59,630 nt of DNA from an uncultured beta proteobacterium. GTDB lineage: Bacteria; Pseudomonadota; Gammaproteobacteria; Burkholderiales; Burkholderiaceae_C. Positions 1 through 7,572 of this stretch are shown piece by piece; position 1 is the first letter of the stretch; each line of letters begins with the position of its first letter. The stretch spans positions 1 through 59,630 of the forward strand of contig CAITQH010000228.1 of the NCBI GenBank assembly GCA_903894475.1, written 5' to 3'. A program made the position numbers and the translations under genes. Under the pieces are notes generated by a model. That model had not been told where the DNA came from. It was given only the letters and a program-made list of their open reading frames with translations, and did no database searches.

Positions 1-57
1 GGCGTCCGGGATGACAGACTGGGAGTCCGGGATGACAAGATGATGGTTCGCGAGATA
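1..57. repeat. Short intergenic repeats downstream of purM
   Basis: The motif gtccgggatgaca occurs twice within the first 40 bases. It is the same half-palindrome seen in the larger repeat block at 5880-6110 and looks like the edge of a REP-type intergenic element at the 3' side of purM. No gene is visible here, and the element is cut by the window edge. Confidence 0.5.
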
Positions 58-1101
58 TCAGCTCACGACGACTGCGGCGTCGTTGTCGCGCTCGGCAATC
101 ACGCCAATCTGATAGACCTGTTCGCCAGCGGCACGCAGGGTGGCGCTGCACGCTGCGCCCTGGGCAGCGTCAATCACGACGACCATGCCAATGCCGTTGT
201 TGAACGTGCGGTTCATTTCGAAGTCATCAATGCCGGCGGTCGCTTGCAGCCAGGCAAACAGCTCCGTCTGCGGCCAACTGCCCTTGGCCAGATGCGCCGC
301 CGTGCCTTCGGGCAGCACGCGCGGAATGTTCTCCAGAAGGCCTCCGCCAGTGATATGCGCCAGCGCCTTGATCGGGTGCAGTGCCAGCGCCGCCAGCACG
401 TTCTTTACGTACAGGCGAGTCGGCTCCATGATGGCCTGCCTGAAAGGCTTGCCGTCCAGCGTGGCCGGCAGCTTGCCAGCAGCGCGCTCCAAGCACTTGC
501 GCACCAGGCTGAAACCGTTGGAGTGCACGCCGCTGGAGGCCAGGCCCAGCACCAGATCGCCGGGCTTGACGTCGGCGCCACTGAGAATCTTTGACTTCTC
601 CACGGCGCCCACGCAAAAGCCCGCCAGGTCGTACTCGCCCGCAGGGTACATGCCCGGCATCTCTGCGGTTTCGCCGCCGATCAGGGCGCAGCCTGAGAGT
701 TCGCAACCGCGCGCAATACCGCCTACCACGGCGGCGGCGGTGTCAACATCGAGTTTGCCGCAGGCAAAGTAGTCAAGAAAGAACAGGGGCTCAGCGCCTT
801 GCACCAGCACATCGTTGACGCTCATCGCGACCAGGTCGATACCAACGGTGTCGTGCATCTGCCATTCAAAGGCCAGCTTGAGCTTGGTGCCCACGCCGTC
901 GGTGCCACTCACCAGCACCGGCTCGCGGTAGCGTTTTGGCACCTCAAACAGCGCGCCAAAACCGCCGATGCCGGCCAGTACGCCCTCGCGCATGGTTCTT
1001 TTGGCCAGCGGCTTGATGCGCTCGACCAGCGCGTCACCGGCGTCAATATCGACCCCCGCGTCTTTGTAGGAAAGGGCAGTGGGGGACAGAGCGCTTGTCA
1101 T
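58..1101 (-). CDS. purM: Phosphoribosylformylglycinamidine cyclo-ligase (AIR synthetase)
   Basis: Catalyses the ATP-dependent ring closure of FGAM to 5-aminoimidazole ribonucleotide, the fifth step of de novo purine synthesis, in the cytosol. The 347-residue protein has the normal family length. It carries the conserved SGTDGVGTK loop near residue 70, the [18 protein letters not shown] segment that follows, and [12 protein letters not shown] around residue 140, all hallmarks of the PurM/AIRS fold. The ATG at 1101 faces perM across a 93-base divergent gap. It appears to be a single gene; the next gene downstream lies outside the window. Nothing is unusual in the sequence. Confidence 0.97.
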   Translation of the reverse strand: MTSALSPTALSYKDAGVDIDAGDALVERIKPLAKRTMREGVLAGIGGFGALFEVPKRYREPVLVSGTDGVGTKLKLAFEWQMHDTVGIDLVAMSVNDVLVQGAEPLFFLDYFACGKLDVDTAAAVVGGIARGCELSGCALIGGETAEMPGMYPAGEYDLAGFCVGAVEKSKILSGADVKPGDLVLGLASSGVHSNGFSLVRKCLERAAGKLPATLDGKPFRQAIMEPTRLYVKNVLAALALHPIKALAHITGGGLLENIPRVLPEGTAAHLAKGSWPQTELFAWLQATAGIDDFEMNRTFNNGIGMVVVIDAAQGAACSATLRAAGEQVYQIGVIAERDNDAAVVVS

Positions 1102-1130
1102 GTAAAGTTCGTGGTCAGGTGAGGTGGGGT

Positions 1131-1144
1131 AGGGCGAACGCCCT
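1131..1144. promoter_or_regulatory. Palindrome in the purM/perM divergent gap
   Basis: The sequence agggcgaacgccct is a perfect 6+6 palindrome with a 2-base spacer, sitting between the two divergent starts. It is followed on the plus strand by tatagaat, a possible -10 element for perM. A regulator-binding role is only inferred, and no matching -35 was found. Confidence 0.3.
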
Positions 1145-1194
1145 GTCCCTATAGAATTGCCCTCATTTTACGAGGCTTCCCACTGGTCATCTGA

Positions 1195-2277
1195 ATGCAA
1201 TTTTCGTCCCCCCAAAAAAGAGTTCTGGCCTGGGCAGCGATCACGCTGCTCATTGGCTTCGTATTGTGGTTGCTGACCCCGGTTCTGACGCCTTTTGTCG
1301 TGGCTGCGGTGCTGGCTTATGCCCTGACACCGCTGGTGGATCGCCTAGGCTCTGCCGGTAAGTTCCGGCTTCCACGCGTGCTTGCTGTGCTGCTGGTGGA
1401 ACTTGCCTTCATCATCGTTTTGCTAGGGATGCTGCTGCTGATGGTGCCCATTCTGGCCAAGGAACTACCGCAGTTGCGCGAGCAGATACCGGTGCTGCTC
1501 GACGGTGTCAACGCCTGGTTGAAACCGCTTCTGGCCCAGTTCGGCATCAAGATTTCTCTGGATCTGCCCAGCATCAAGGGCTTTTTATTGAAATACCTTA
1601 GCGCAAATGCCGAAGACACCATGAGCTCGGTTCTGAGTTCGCTGCGGCTCGGCGGCAGTGTCGCCTTTGCCATTTTCAGCAACGCAGTACTGGTGCCGGT
1701 TGCCCTGTTCTATTTGTTGATGGACTGGCACCGTCTGGTGGAACGAACGCTTGAATGGGTGCCGCCACGGGCGCGCCGGGCCTACGACAGTTTTACCAAT
1801 GAAGCAGACGCTGTGTTGGGGCAGTACCTGCGCGGTCAACTGCTGGTGATGCTGGTGCTGGCTGTGTATTACAGCGCTGGCCTGGCGCTCTTTGGTCTTG
1901 ATCTGGCGTTGCCGATCGGCATCTTTACCGGCCTGGCGGTGTTTGTGCCCTATGTTGGTTTCGGCCTCGGTCTGATCCTGGCGACGCTGGCAGGTTTGCT
2001 GGAGTTTGCCGCGACCGCAGGTGCCGCCAAGGCGCTGCTGATGGTCGGCGTGGTGTACGGCCTGGGGCAACTGATCGAAGGTTTTTTTCTGACTCCCCGG
2101 CTGGTGGGTGAACGTATCGGCCTGCATCCGTTGGCGGTGATTTTTGCCTTGTTGGCCTTTGGACAATTGCTCGGCTTTGTTGGCGTACTGATTGCTCTGC
2201 CTTCCAGTGCCGTTTTGCTGGTGGCACTGCGGCGCGCGCAAGCCCATTACCGGGCCAGCAAACTCTATCTTGGCTAG
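1195..2277 (+). CDS. AI-2E family transporter / PerM-like permease
   Basis: Polytopic inner-membrane protein of the AI-2E exporter family (PerM, YhhT, YdiK), 360 residues. Hydrophobic segments lie near residues 12-50 and 70-90, with a long group from about 150 to 345. The signature region toward the end (GQLIEGFFLTPRLVGERIGL, then HPLAVIFALLAFGQLLG and IALPSSA) is typical. Members export varied substrates, such as quorum signals or sodium, so the substrate here is unknown. It sits 8 bases upstream of hda, as in many Comamonadaceae, and the two are probably co-transcribed. Confidence 0.9.
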   Translation: MQFSSPQKRVLAWAAITLLIGFVLWLLTPVLTPFVVAAVLAYALTPLVDRLGSAGKFRLPRVLAVLLVELAFIIVLLGMLLLMVPILAKELPQLREQIPVLLDGVNAWLKPLLAQFGIKISLDLPSIKGFLLKYLSANAEDTMSSVLSSLRLGGSVAFAIFSNAVLVPVALFYLLMDWHRLVERTLEWVPPRARRAYDSFTNEADAVLGQYLRGQLLVMLVLAVYYSAGLALFGLDLALPIGIFTGLAVFVPYVGFGLGLILATLAGLLEFAATAGAAKALLMVGVVYGLGQLIEGFFLTPRLVGERIGLHPLAVIFALLAFGQLLGFVGVLIALPSSAVLLVALRRAQAHYRASKLYLG

Positions 2278-2285
2278 CGCCGGGC

Positions 2286-2975
2286 ATGAAACAGATCGCT
2301 CTTGACATCGGCCTGGCCACCGGCCCCACGCTGGCGAGTTATTTCCCGGGTCCCAACGAAGCGGCGTGGCGACACCTCGAACTTTGGGCCGGCACAACTC
2401 GGTCGGTCAACCCGGTGCGCTCACCGGTGCCGAGCTATTTGTGGGGTGCGCAGGGCAGTGGCAAGACGCATCTGCTCAAGGCGGTGCAAGCGACGCTGCG
2501 CGAGCAGGGTGCCAGAGTCGGTTGGCTCGATGCCGGCATGCTCGATCCACCGGAATTTGACGAGGGCTGGGCGGCGGTGATATTCGATGATGTGCAGTTG
2601 TACAGCGCCCTGCAGCAGCAGGTCGCCTTCAACTGGTTCGTCAACGCACAGACACACCAGCGCGCCGTGCTGGCGGCAGGTGCAGTGCCGCCATTGGAAC
2701 TCAAGTTGCGCGACGATCTGCGAACACGCCTGGGCTGGGGTAATGTCTATCAGTTGCAGTTGCTCAATGAATCAGAGCGCCGTGCGGTGCTGCGCCAGTC
2801 AGCCGATGCGCGGGGAGTCTTCCTGGGTGACGAGGTGATGGACTTCATGCTGACGCGCTTCAGCCGCGATCTGGGCAGCCTGCTGGAACTGCTGGACCTG
2901 ATTGATGAATACGCCTTGCAGACCAAGCGGGCTATCACCATTCCGCTGATCAAGTCGATGATGGAGCAATCCTGA
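2286..2975 (+). CDS. hda: DnaA regulatory inactivator Hda
   Basis: DnaA-related AAA+ protein that, bound to the sliding clamp, promotes hydrolysis of DnaA-ATP and so prevents re-initiation of replication. The 229-residue sequence starts with QIALDIGL (residues 3-10), which fits the N-terminal clamp-binding motif. It then has a Walker A loop, GAQGSGKTH, near residues 55-63 and a Walker B, VIFDDVQ, near residue 100. It lacks the DNA-binding domain IV of DnaA, as expected for Hda. It lies between perM and a HAD phosphatase gene that starts 4 bases after its stop, so it is likely part of one operon. Confidence 0.93.
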   Translation: MKQIALDIGLATGPTLASYFPGPNEAAWRHLELWAGTTRSVNPVRSPVPSYLWGAQGSGKTHLLKAVQATLREQGARVGWLDAGMLDPPEFDEGWAAVIFDDVQLYSALQQQVAFNWFVNAQTHQRAVLAAGAVPPLELKLRDDLRTRLGWGNVYQLQLLNESERRAVLRQSADARGVFLGDEVMDFMLTRFSRDLGSLLELLDLIDEYALQTKRAITIPLIKSMMEQS

Positions 2976-2979
2976 GGCC

Positions 2980-3654
2980 ATGAAACTCGCCCTGTTCGAC
3001 CTGGATCACACGCTGCTGACCATTGATTCGGATTATTCCTGGGGTGTTTTCACCACCAAAATAGGATGGACCGATCCGCTTGACTTCAATCAACGCAACG
3101 ACGAGTTCTTTGCCCACTACAAGGCCGGCACGCTCGATATTCACGACTATGTGCGTTTTGCCACCGAGGCGTTGCGGCAGCAGGGCGCCGCCAAGGCAGC
3201 CGCGGCCCATGCCGAGTTCATGCGCAGCGTCGTTCAGCCCGCTATCACTGCGCCGGCGCTGGCGCTGGTGCGTCAACATCGGGAAGCAGGTGATCAGCTC
3301 GTCATCGTCACCGCGACCAACGAGTTTGTGACCCGTCCCATCGCGCAGGCGTTTGGCGTGTCGGACTTGATCGCCGTCGAGTTGGAGCGCGACCAGAGCG
3401 CCGGTGGGACAGGCTGGATCACCGGTGAAATCCGCGGCGTGCCCTCGGCGCGCGAAGGCAAGGTGACAAGGGTTGAGCAGTGGTTGGCTGAGCGCAAATT
3501 GGGTTGGGCTGACGTCGAAAGCACTTTTTACACCGACTCCATCAACGATTTGACGCTGATGGAAAGAGTGACGCATCCGGTTGCCACCAACCCCGATGCG
3601 GCCCTGCGTGCCATCGCGCTGGCGCGCGGATGGCGCATACTTGAGTTGTTTTAG
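2980..3654 (+). CDS. HAD superfamily hydrolase, subfamily IB (phosphoserine phosphatase-like)
   Basis: A 224-residue haloacid-dehalogenase phosphatase. Motif I is FDLDHTLL with the nucleophile and acid/base aspartates at residues 7 and 9. Motif II is VTATN near residue 110, motif III the lysine in REGKVTRVEQW, and motif IV DSINDL near residue 187. The helical cap between motifs I and II is the subfamily IB type seen in SerB-like enzymes and in the CicA/HAD-IB family. The natural substrate cannot be told from the sequence. The gene follows hda by 4 bases and precedes pcnB, a common betaproteobacterial arrangement. Confidence 0.88.
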   Translation: MKLALFDLDHTLLTIDSDYSWGVFTTKIGWTDPLDFNQRNDEFFAHYKAGTLDIHDYVRFATEALRQQGAAKAAAAHAEFMRSVVQPAITAPALALVRQHREAGDQLVIVTATNEFVTRPIAQAFGVSDLIAVELERDQSAGGTGWITGEIRGVPSAREGKVTRVEQWLAERKLGWADVESTFYTDSINDLTLMERVTHPVATNPDAALRAIALARGWRILELF

Positions 3655-3681
3655 GTGATCCTCAAAACGTGCGCCTGTGAT

Positions 3682-3750
3682 GTCGTCACTGCGAGCGAAG
3701 CGCGGCAGTCCATGCATGGATCGCCACAGGCCTTCGGCCTTCGCGATGAC
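3682..3750. repeat. REP-like intergenic repeat (cactgcgagcgaagcg family)
   Basis: Palindromic intergenic element beginning gtcgtcactgcgagcg and ending ccttcgcgatgac. It contains the inner palindrome aggccttcggcct. It belongs to the same family as the copies at 15651 and 18928 and lies between the HAD phosphatase gene and pcnB. It is non-coding and could act as an mRNA 3' end stabiliser or terminator-like hairpin for the upstream operon. Confidence 0.65.
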
Positions 3751-3801
3751 AACAGTTCAGGCAGAGTGCTGCGGGTCTGTTCAATTTAGTTTCAGGTAGC
3801 A

Positions 3802-5361
3802 ATGATTAAAAGATTTATTGAAAAGCTGCTGGGCAAATCGCCTTCAGCGGCAAAAAGCAAGAAGCAGCAGTTTGGCAAGCGCGAGGAAGTGGGTGTCGCC
3901 GACCACGGGATCGACCCGACGCTGGTCGACGAACGTGCCCAAAACGTGGTGCGCACCCTCAAAACCTCCGGCTTTGAGGCGTATATCGTCGGCGGCGCCG
4001 TGCGCGACCTGATGGTCGGCTTGCGGCCCAAGGATTTTGACGTCGCCACCAACGCCACACCCGAGCAGGTCAAAGGCCTGTTTCGACGCGCTTTCATCAT
4101 CGGGCGGCGCTTTCGCATCGTGCATGTGGTCTTTGGCCGTGGCCGTGAGAACGATGTGATCGAGGTCTCGACCTTTCGCGCCTATATGGACAACGCGGCC
4201 GCCGAGCAGGTGGCCGGCAACGAGAAAACCAGCAAGAGTGAACTCGCCGGCATGAAGCATGCGGTGGACTCCACCGGGCGCGTCCTGCGTGACAACGTCT
4301 GGGGGCCGCAGGAGGAAGACGCGGTGAGGCGCGACTTCACCATCAACGCCATGTACTACGATCCCGAGACGCAGATCGTGGTCGATTATCACAACGGCAT
4401 CAAGGATGCCAAGAAGCGTGTCATTCGCATGATCGGCGACCCCGCCACGCGTTACCGCGAGGACCCGGTGCGCATCATCCGCGCCGTGCGTTTTGCCGCC
4501 AAGCTCAGTGCTCTGGGCTTTGCATTGGAAGCCAAGACGGCAGCACCGTTGATCCGGTCGCAGGAACTGCTGGCCGACGTACCGCAAAGCCGTTTGTTTG
4601 ACGAGATGCTCAAGCTGCTGCAAACCGGCCACGCCATGGCATCGATAGCGCAACTCCGGGCGCTCGGCATGGCGCGCGGCATCTATCCCTTGCTGGATGT
4701 GGTGGTGGAGCGTGCCGACCAGGTGTTCGTCAAGGCCGCGCTGCTCGATACGGATAGACGCGTTGGCGAGGGTAAACCGGTGGCGCCAAGCTTCCTGCTG
4801 GCTTGCGCCTTGTGGGCCGATGTGCGCGATGGCTGGGCGCGTCGCCTGACCGAGCACCAGCACTCGCACCCGGCCTTGCAGGACGCGATTGACGAAATTT
4901 TCAACGCCCGCATTGGTGACGTTTCAGGTCGCGGCAAACTGGCCGCCGACATGCGCGAGATCTGGATGCTGCAGCCACGCTTTGAGAAGCGCATTGGCAG
5001 CACTCCCTTCGGCCTGGTAGAGCAACCGCGTTTTCGCGCCGCTTTCGATTTCATGCGCTTGCGCGCCGATGCCGGTGAGATTGACGAGGTGCTGGCCGAC
5101 TGGTGGCAGGAGTTCAGTATGGCTGATGACAACCTGCGCCAGGACATGGTTGATCAGGTTCGCGAGGAGATGCAGCAACGACCCCGGCCAGCGCGCGCGC
5201 CGCGTGTGCACAAGGCGCCTGTAGCGGTGCAGGGCGGCGCACCGGAAGTGGCGCCAGAGGCGCTGGCAGAACCCATGGACGCGCCCAGAAAGCGCCGGCG
5301 CAGGCGTCGCAGCAGCGGTCCGCGCGAAGGCAACGAGCCGACGCCAGACGCTGGAGTTTGA
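3802..5361 (+). CDS. pcnB: Poly(A) polymerase I
   Basis: Adds 3' poly(A) tails to RNAs and so helps turn over mRNAs and regulatory RNAs. The 519-residue protein has the class II nucleotidyltransferase head: YIVGGAVRDLMVG (residues 61-73) and the metal-binding aspartates D78 and D80 in KDFDVATNATP. These are followed by the RRDFTINAMYYD and GDPATRYREDPVRIIRAVRFAAKL blocks shared with CCA-adding enzymes. A basic tail (RKRRRRRRSSG) near the C terminus is typical of bacterial PAP I rather than a CCA enzyme. The start at 3802 has no strong Shine-Dalgarno; aggtag lies a few bases upstream. Its stop region adjoins folK. Confidence 0.94.
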   Translation: MIKRFIEKLLGKSPSAAKSKKQQFGKREEVGVADHGIDPTLVDERAQNVVRTLKTSGFEAYIVGGAVRDLMVGLRPKDFDVATNATPEQVKGLFRRAFIIGRRFRIVHVVFGRGRENDVIEVSTFRAYMDNAAAEQVAGNEKTSKSELAGMKHAVDSTGRVLRDNVWGPQEEDAVRRDFTINAMYYDPETQIVVDYHNGIKDAKKRVIRMIGDPATRYREDPVRIIRAVRFAAKLSALGFALEAKTAAPLIRSQELLADVPQSRLFDEMLKLLQTGHAMASIAQLRALGMARGIYPLLDVVVERADQVFVKAALLDTDRRVGEGKPVAPSFLLACALWADVRDGWARRLTEHQHSHPALQDAIDEIFNARIGDVSGRGKLAADMREIWMLQPRFEKRIGSTPFGLVEQPRFRAAFDFMRLRADAGEIDEVLADWWQEFSMADDNLRQDMVDQVREEMQQRPRPARAPRVHKAPVAVQGGAPEVAPEALAEPMDAPRKRRRRRRSSGPREGNEPTPDAGV

Positions 5362-5369
5362 GGGCATCC

Positions 5370-5837
5370 GTGCGTGAAAGCGTAACGGCCTACGTCGCAC
5401 TGGGAGCCAACCTCGGTGATCCGGTGGCTGGCGTGCGCAAGGCGATGGACGACATTGCGGCACTTGATGGCATCGCGCTGCAGAAGCGCTCATCGCTGTA
5501 CCGCAGCGCGCCGTTGGCATCGGACGGGCCGGATTACATCAATGCCGTTGTCGAAGTTTCAACCCGCTTAAGCGCACCGGCATTGCTGTCGGCCATGCAG
5601 CAAATAGAACAGCAAGCCGGGCGCGAGCGCCCCTACCCAAACGCACCGCGCACGCTGGACCTGGACCTGCTGATTTACGGGTCTGCCAGCATGGACAGCC
5701 CGACACTGGTGTTGCCGCATCCGCGCATGTTGGATCGAGCTTTTGTGCTGCTGCCCTTGTTCGAAATTGCGCCACAGCGCGTCACTGCAGCGCAATTGCA
5801 GTCAGTAAAGGCGCAGTCCATCGTGCGGATCGATTGA
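5370..5837 (+). CDS. folK: 2-amino-4-hydroxy-6-hydroxymethyldihydropteridine pyrophosphokinase (HPPK)
   Basis: Transfers pyrophosphate from ATP to 6-hydroxymethyl-dihydropterin in folate synthesis. Recognisable features are ALGANLGDP near the N terminus, SSLYRSAPL, the INAVVEV strand, RPYPNAPRTLDLDLLIYG (the HPPK signature with its catalytic aspartates) and LPHPRMLDRAFVLLPL. I prefer the GTG at 5370 (155 residues) because aggg lies 5-6 bases upstream. A TTG at 5358, overlapping the pcnB stop, is an alternative that adds 4 residues. It is tightly coupled to pcnB and probably translated from the same mRNA. Confidence 0.92.
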   Translation: MRESVTAYVALGANLGDPVAGVRKAMDDIAALDGIALQKRSSLYRSAPLASDGPDYINAVVEVSTRLSAPALLSAMQQIEQQAGRERPYPNAPRTLDLDLLIYGSASMDSPTLVLPHPRMLDRAFVLLPLFEIAPQRVTAAQLQSVKAQSIVRID

Positions 5838-6136
5838 TCTTTTTCGGAATTCAAGACCCTGACCCATAAGGACGGATCAAGCATTGTCATTGCGGCCCCG
5901 GATCAAGTCCGGGGTTTCAGCACCCGCAATCGATGACCCCGAATGCATGGATGCCGGATCGAGTCGGGCATGACAACGGGTTGTCATTGCGGGCTCCGAC
6001 CCGCAATCCAGAGCAGGCATACCACTGGATCCCGGATCAAGTCCGGGATGACAGAAGCAGGGTCCGGGATGGCAGTTGCCGAGTTGGGCACGACAGGTAT
6101 GTGCGCTTATTCGCGTCACGATTCATGGAATGCGCA
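5838..6136. repeat. Cluster of palindromic intergenic repeats between folK and a RidA-like gene
   Basis: This 300-base convergent gap contains no credible gene. It is packed with short palindromes: ccccggatcaagtccgggg at 5896-5914, a degenerate copy gccggatcgagtcgggc at 5952-5968, an attgcggg/cccgcaat hairpin at 5986-6007, and cccggatcaagtccggg at 6031-6047. Further gtccgggatgg fragments follow to about 6075. Several units end in gggatgaca or gcatgaca, the same motif as at 1-40. The arrangement fits a REP/BIME-like array, where hairpins may terminate or stabilise the two converging transcripts. Confidence 0.75.
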
Positions 6137-6592
6137 CTAATCCAACTCGGCAATCAGTTCGATTTCAACGCAGGCGCCCAGCGGAATCTGCGCGACGCCG
6201 AAGGCACTGCGAGCATGCGCACCGGCTGCGCCAAAGACCTCGCCCAGCAATTCGCTGGCACCGTTGGTGACCAGATGCTGCTCGGTGAAATCGCCGGTTG
6301 AATTCACCAGCGACATCAGCTTGACGATGCGCTTGATGCGGTTCAGGTCGCCGGTGGCTGCGTGCAAAGTGCCGAGCAGGTCAACGGCAATGGCGCGGGC
6401 TGCCGCCTGACCCTCCTGCGTTGTCAGGTTCTTGCCCAACTGTCCAACCCAGGGCTTGCCGTCCTTCTTGGCAATGTGACCACTGACGAAAAGCAGCTTT
6501 CCGGTCTGGACAAAGGGGACGTAGGCCGCAGCCGGGACCGCAAGCGGTGGCAGGGTGATCTGGAGTTCGGCCAGTTTGGCGTAAATGTTCAT
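6137..6592 (-). CDS. RidA/YjgF family protein (non-canonical, lacks the imine-deaminase arginine)
   Basis: A 151-residue trimer-forming Rid family protein. Core strands are readable: LLFVSGHIAKKDGKPWVGQLG (residues 32-52), the helix GQAAARAIAVDLLGTLHAATGD, and HARSAFGVAQIPLGACVEIELIAELD at the end. In E. coli RidA the last block reads VARLPK and its arginine (R105) binds the carboxylate of 2-aminoacrylate. Here that position is glutamine (VAQIPL), so true imine deaminase activity is doubtful and the protein falls among Rid subgroups of unknown function. Its ATG overlaps the stop of the transglutaminase gene by 4 bases, so it is the distal gene of that operon. Confidence 0.88.
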   Translation of the reverse strand: MNIYAKLAELQITLPPLAVPAAAYVPFVQTGKLLFVSGHIAKKDGKPWVGQLGKNLTTQEGQAAARAIAVDLLGTLHAATGDLNRIKRIVKLMSLVNSTGDFTEQHLVTNGASELLGEVFGAAGAHARSAFGVAQIPLGACVEIELIAELD

Positions 6593-7572
6593 GGGATTTC
6601 CTTTGCGGTCTGGGATTGTGATTGTGATTGGCTTTGAGTCTGGCTCTGGGACGATGTTTGCGACTGCGATTGCATCTCGTCAAGCACAGGTTCGACCGTG
6701 ACGCCGACCGTCAGCGTGTGGCTGGCACCGCCATGGATGACGCCACGCAGCGGTGACACATCCGAAAAGTCGCGGCCGGTGGCCAGTGTCACATAGTCCT
6801 CGCCAGGCGAGTGCCAGCCGGCGCGGCTGTTGGTCGGGTCAAAATCGCACCAGCGCTGACCGGCTGGCAAGTCGGGGGCATACACTGCGACCCAGGCATG
6901 CGAAGCATCGCTACCGCGCAGCTTGACGGTGCCCGGTGCTGCCTGGGTCAGCAGATAGCCGCTGACATAGCGCGCCGCCAAGCCCATGCTGCGCAGACAG
7001 GCAATCATGATATGGGCGAAGTCCTGGCACACCCCTTTGCGCTGCGCCAGGGCCTGGAGCGCCGGCGTATTGATGTGGGTGCTCTGACTCTCGTAAACAA
7101 ATTCGCTGTGAATGCGCTGCATCAAGTCCTGCGCTGCTGCCAGCACACTGATGCCACTTGCAAAACTGGGTCGTGCATACGCTGCGAACTCGGGCGCCTT
7201 TGGACAAAAGGGCGACGCGAAGACAAATTCGGTGGCAGCATCAAAGGGTAGACCTGACTGGTAGCGAAACTGCTCTCGCGCCTGTTCCCAGGTGACGCGG
7301 CTCGCTGGCAGCGCACGGGTTTGCGTACTGACCACGCTGTGCGCCACCACATCGAGCACGCTGTGCGGTGTTTGCAGCGAAAAGAAACAGCGCGGGTTGC
7401 CAAAGACGTCGAGCGTCTGCGTCATTTGAGCTGGCGTCGGGCTAATCAGCAACGCGTGGCTGAGCAGGCGCTGGTACGGGTTGCTGACCGGCTGCAGGTA
7501 GGCCATGTGCTGTGCCGTCTCGACGGCAGGAGAATAGTCGTAGCGCGTCTGGTGTGTGATTCTGAGTTTCAT
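6589..7572 (-). CDS. Transglutaminase-like cysteine protease family protein with SQ-repeat tail
   Basis: A 327-residue cytosolic protein with the bacterial transglutaminase N-terminal domain (residues 1-90) and a transglutaminase-like catalytic core. The triad is visible: C182 in RKGVCQDFAH, H225 in SDASHAWVAVY, and D245 in WCDFDPTN. Members of this family sit beside ATP-grasp/alpha-E proteins and are suspected to make or process a peptide-like product, but no reaction has been assigned that I can name. The C terminus from about residue 301 is a low-complexity run of SQ/TQ dipeptides (DNA 6607-6672). The gene overlaps the ATP-grasp gene by one base and ridA-like by four. Confidence 0.9.
   Translation of the reverse strand: MKLRITHQTRYDYSPAVETAQHMAYLQPVSNPYQRLLSHALLISPTPAQMTQTLDVFGNPRCFFSLQTPHSVLDVVAHSVVSTQTRALPASRVTWEQAREQFRYQSGLPFDAATEFVFASPFCPKAPEFAAYARPSFASGISVLAAAQDLMQRIHSEFVYESQSTHINTPALQALAQRKGVCQDFAHIMIACLRSMGLAARYVSGYLLTQAAPGTVKLRGSDASHAWVAVYAPDLPAGQRWCDFDPTNSRAGWHSPGEDYVTLATGRDFSDVSPLRGVIHGGASHTLTVGVTVEPVLDEMQSQSQTSSQSQTQSQSQSQSQTAKEIP

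Noticed and set aside
227-818. Several long open frames overlapping purM on both strands
   Set aside because: They are shadows of the purM reading frame: arginine/alanine-rich, without motifs or ribosome sites, and fully inside a clearly recognised gene.
2980-3654. The HAD phosphatase gene as the missing delta subunit of a phenylphosphate carboxylase
   Set aside because: It sits 9 kb away in the conserved hda-pcnB neighbourhood and carries the SerB/HAD-IB cap, so a link to the phenol cluster is unsupported.
5877-6301. Open frames across the folK/ridA gap on both strands
   Set aside because: They run through palindromic repeats and the ridA coding region; their products repeat the translation of the repeats and match nothing.
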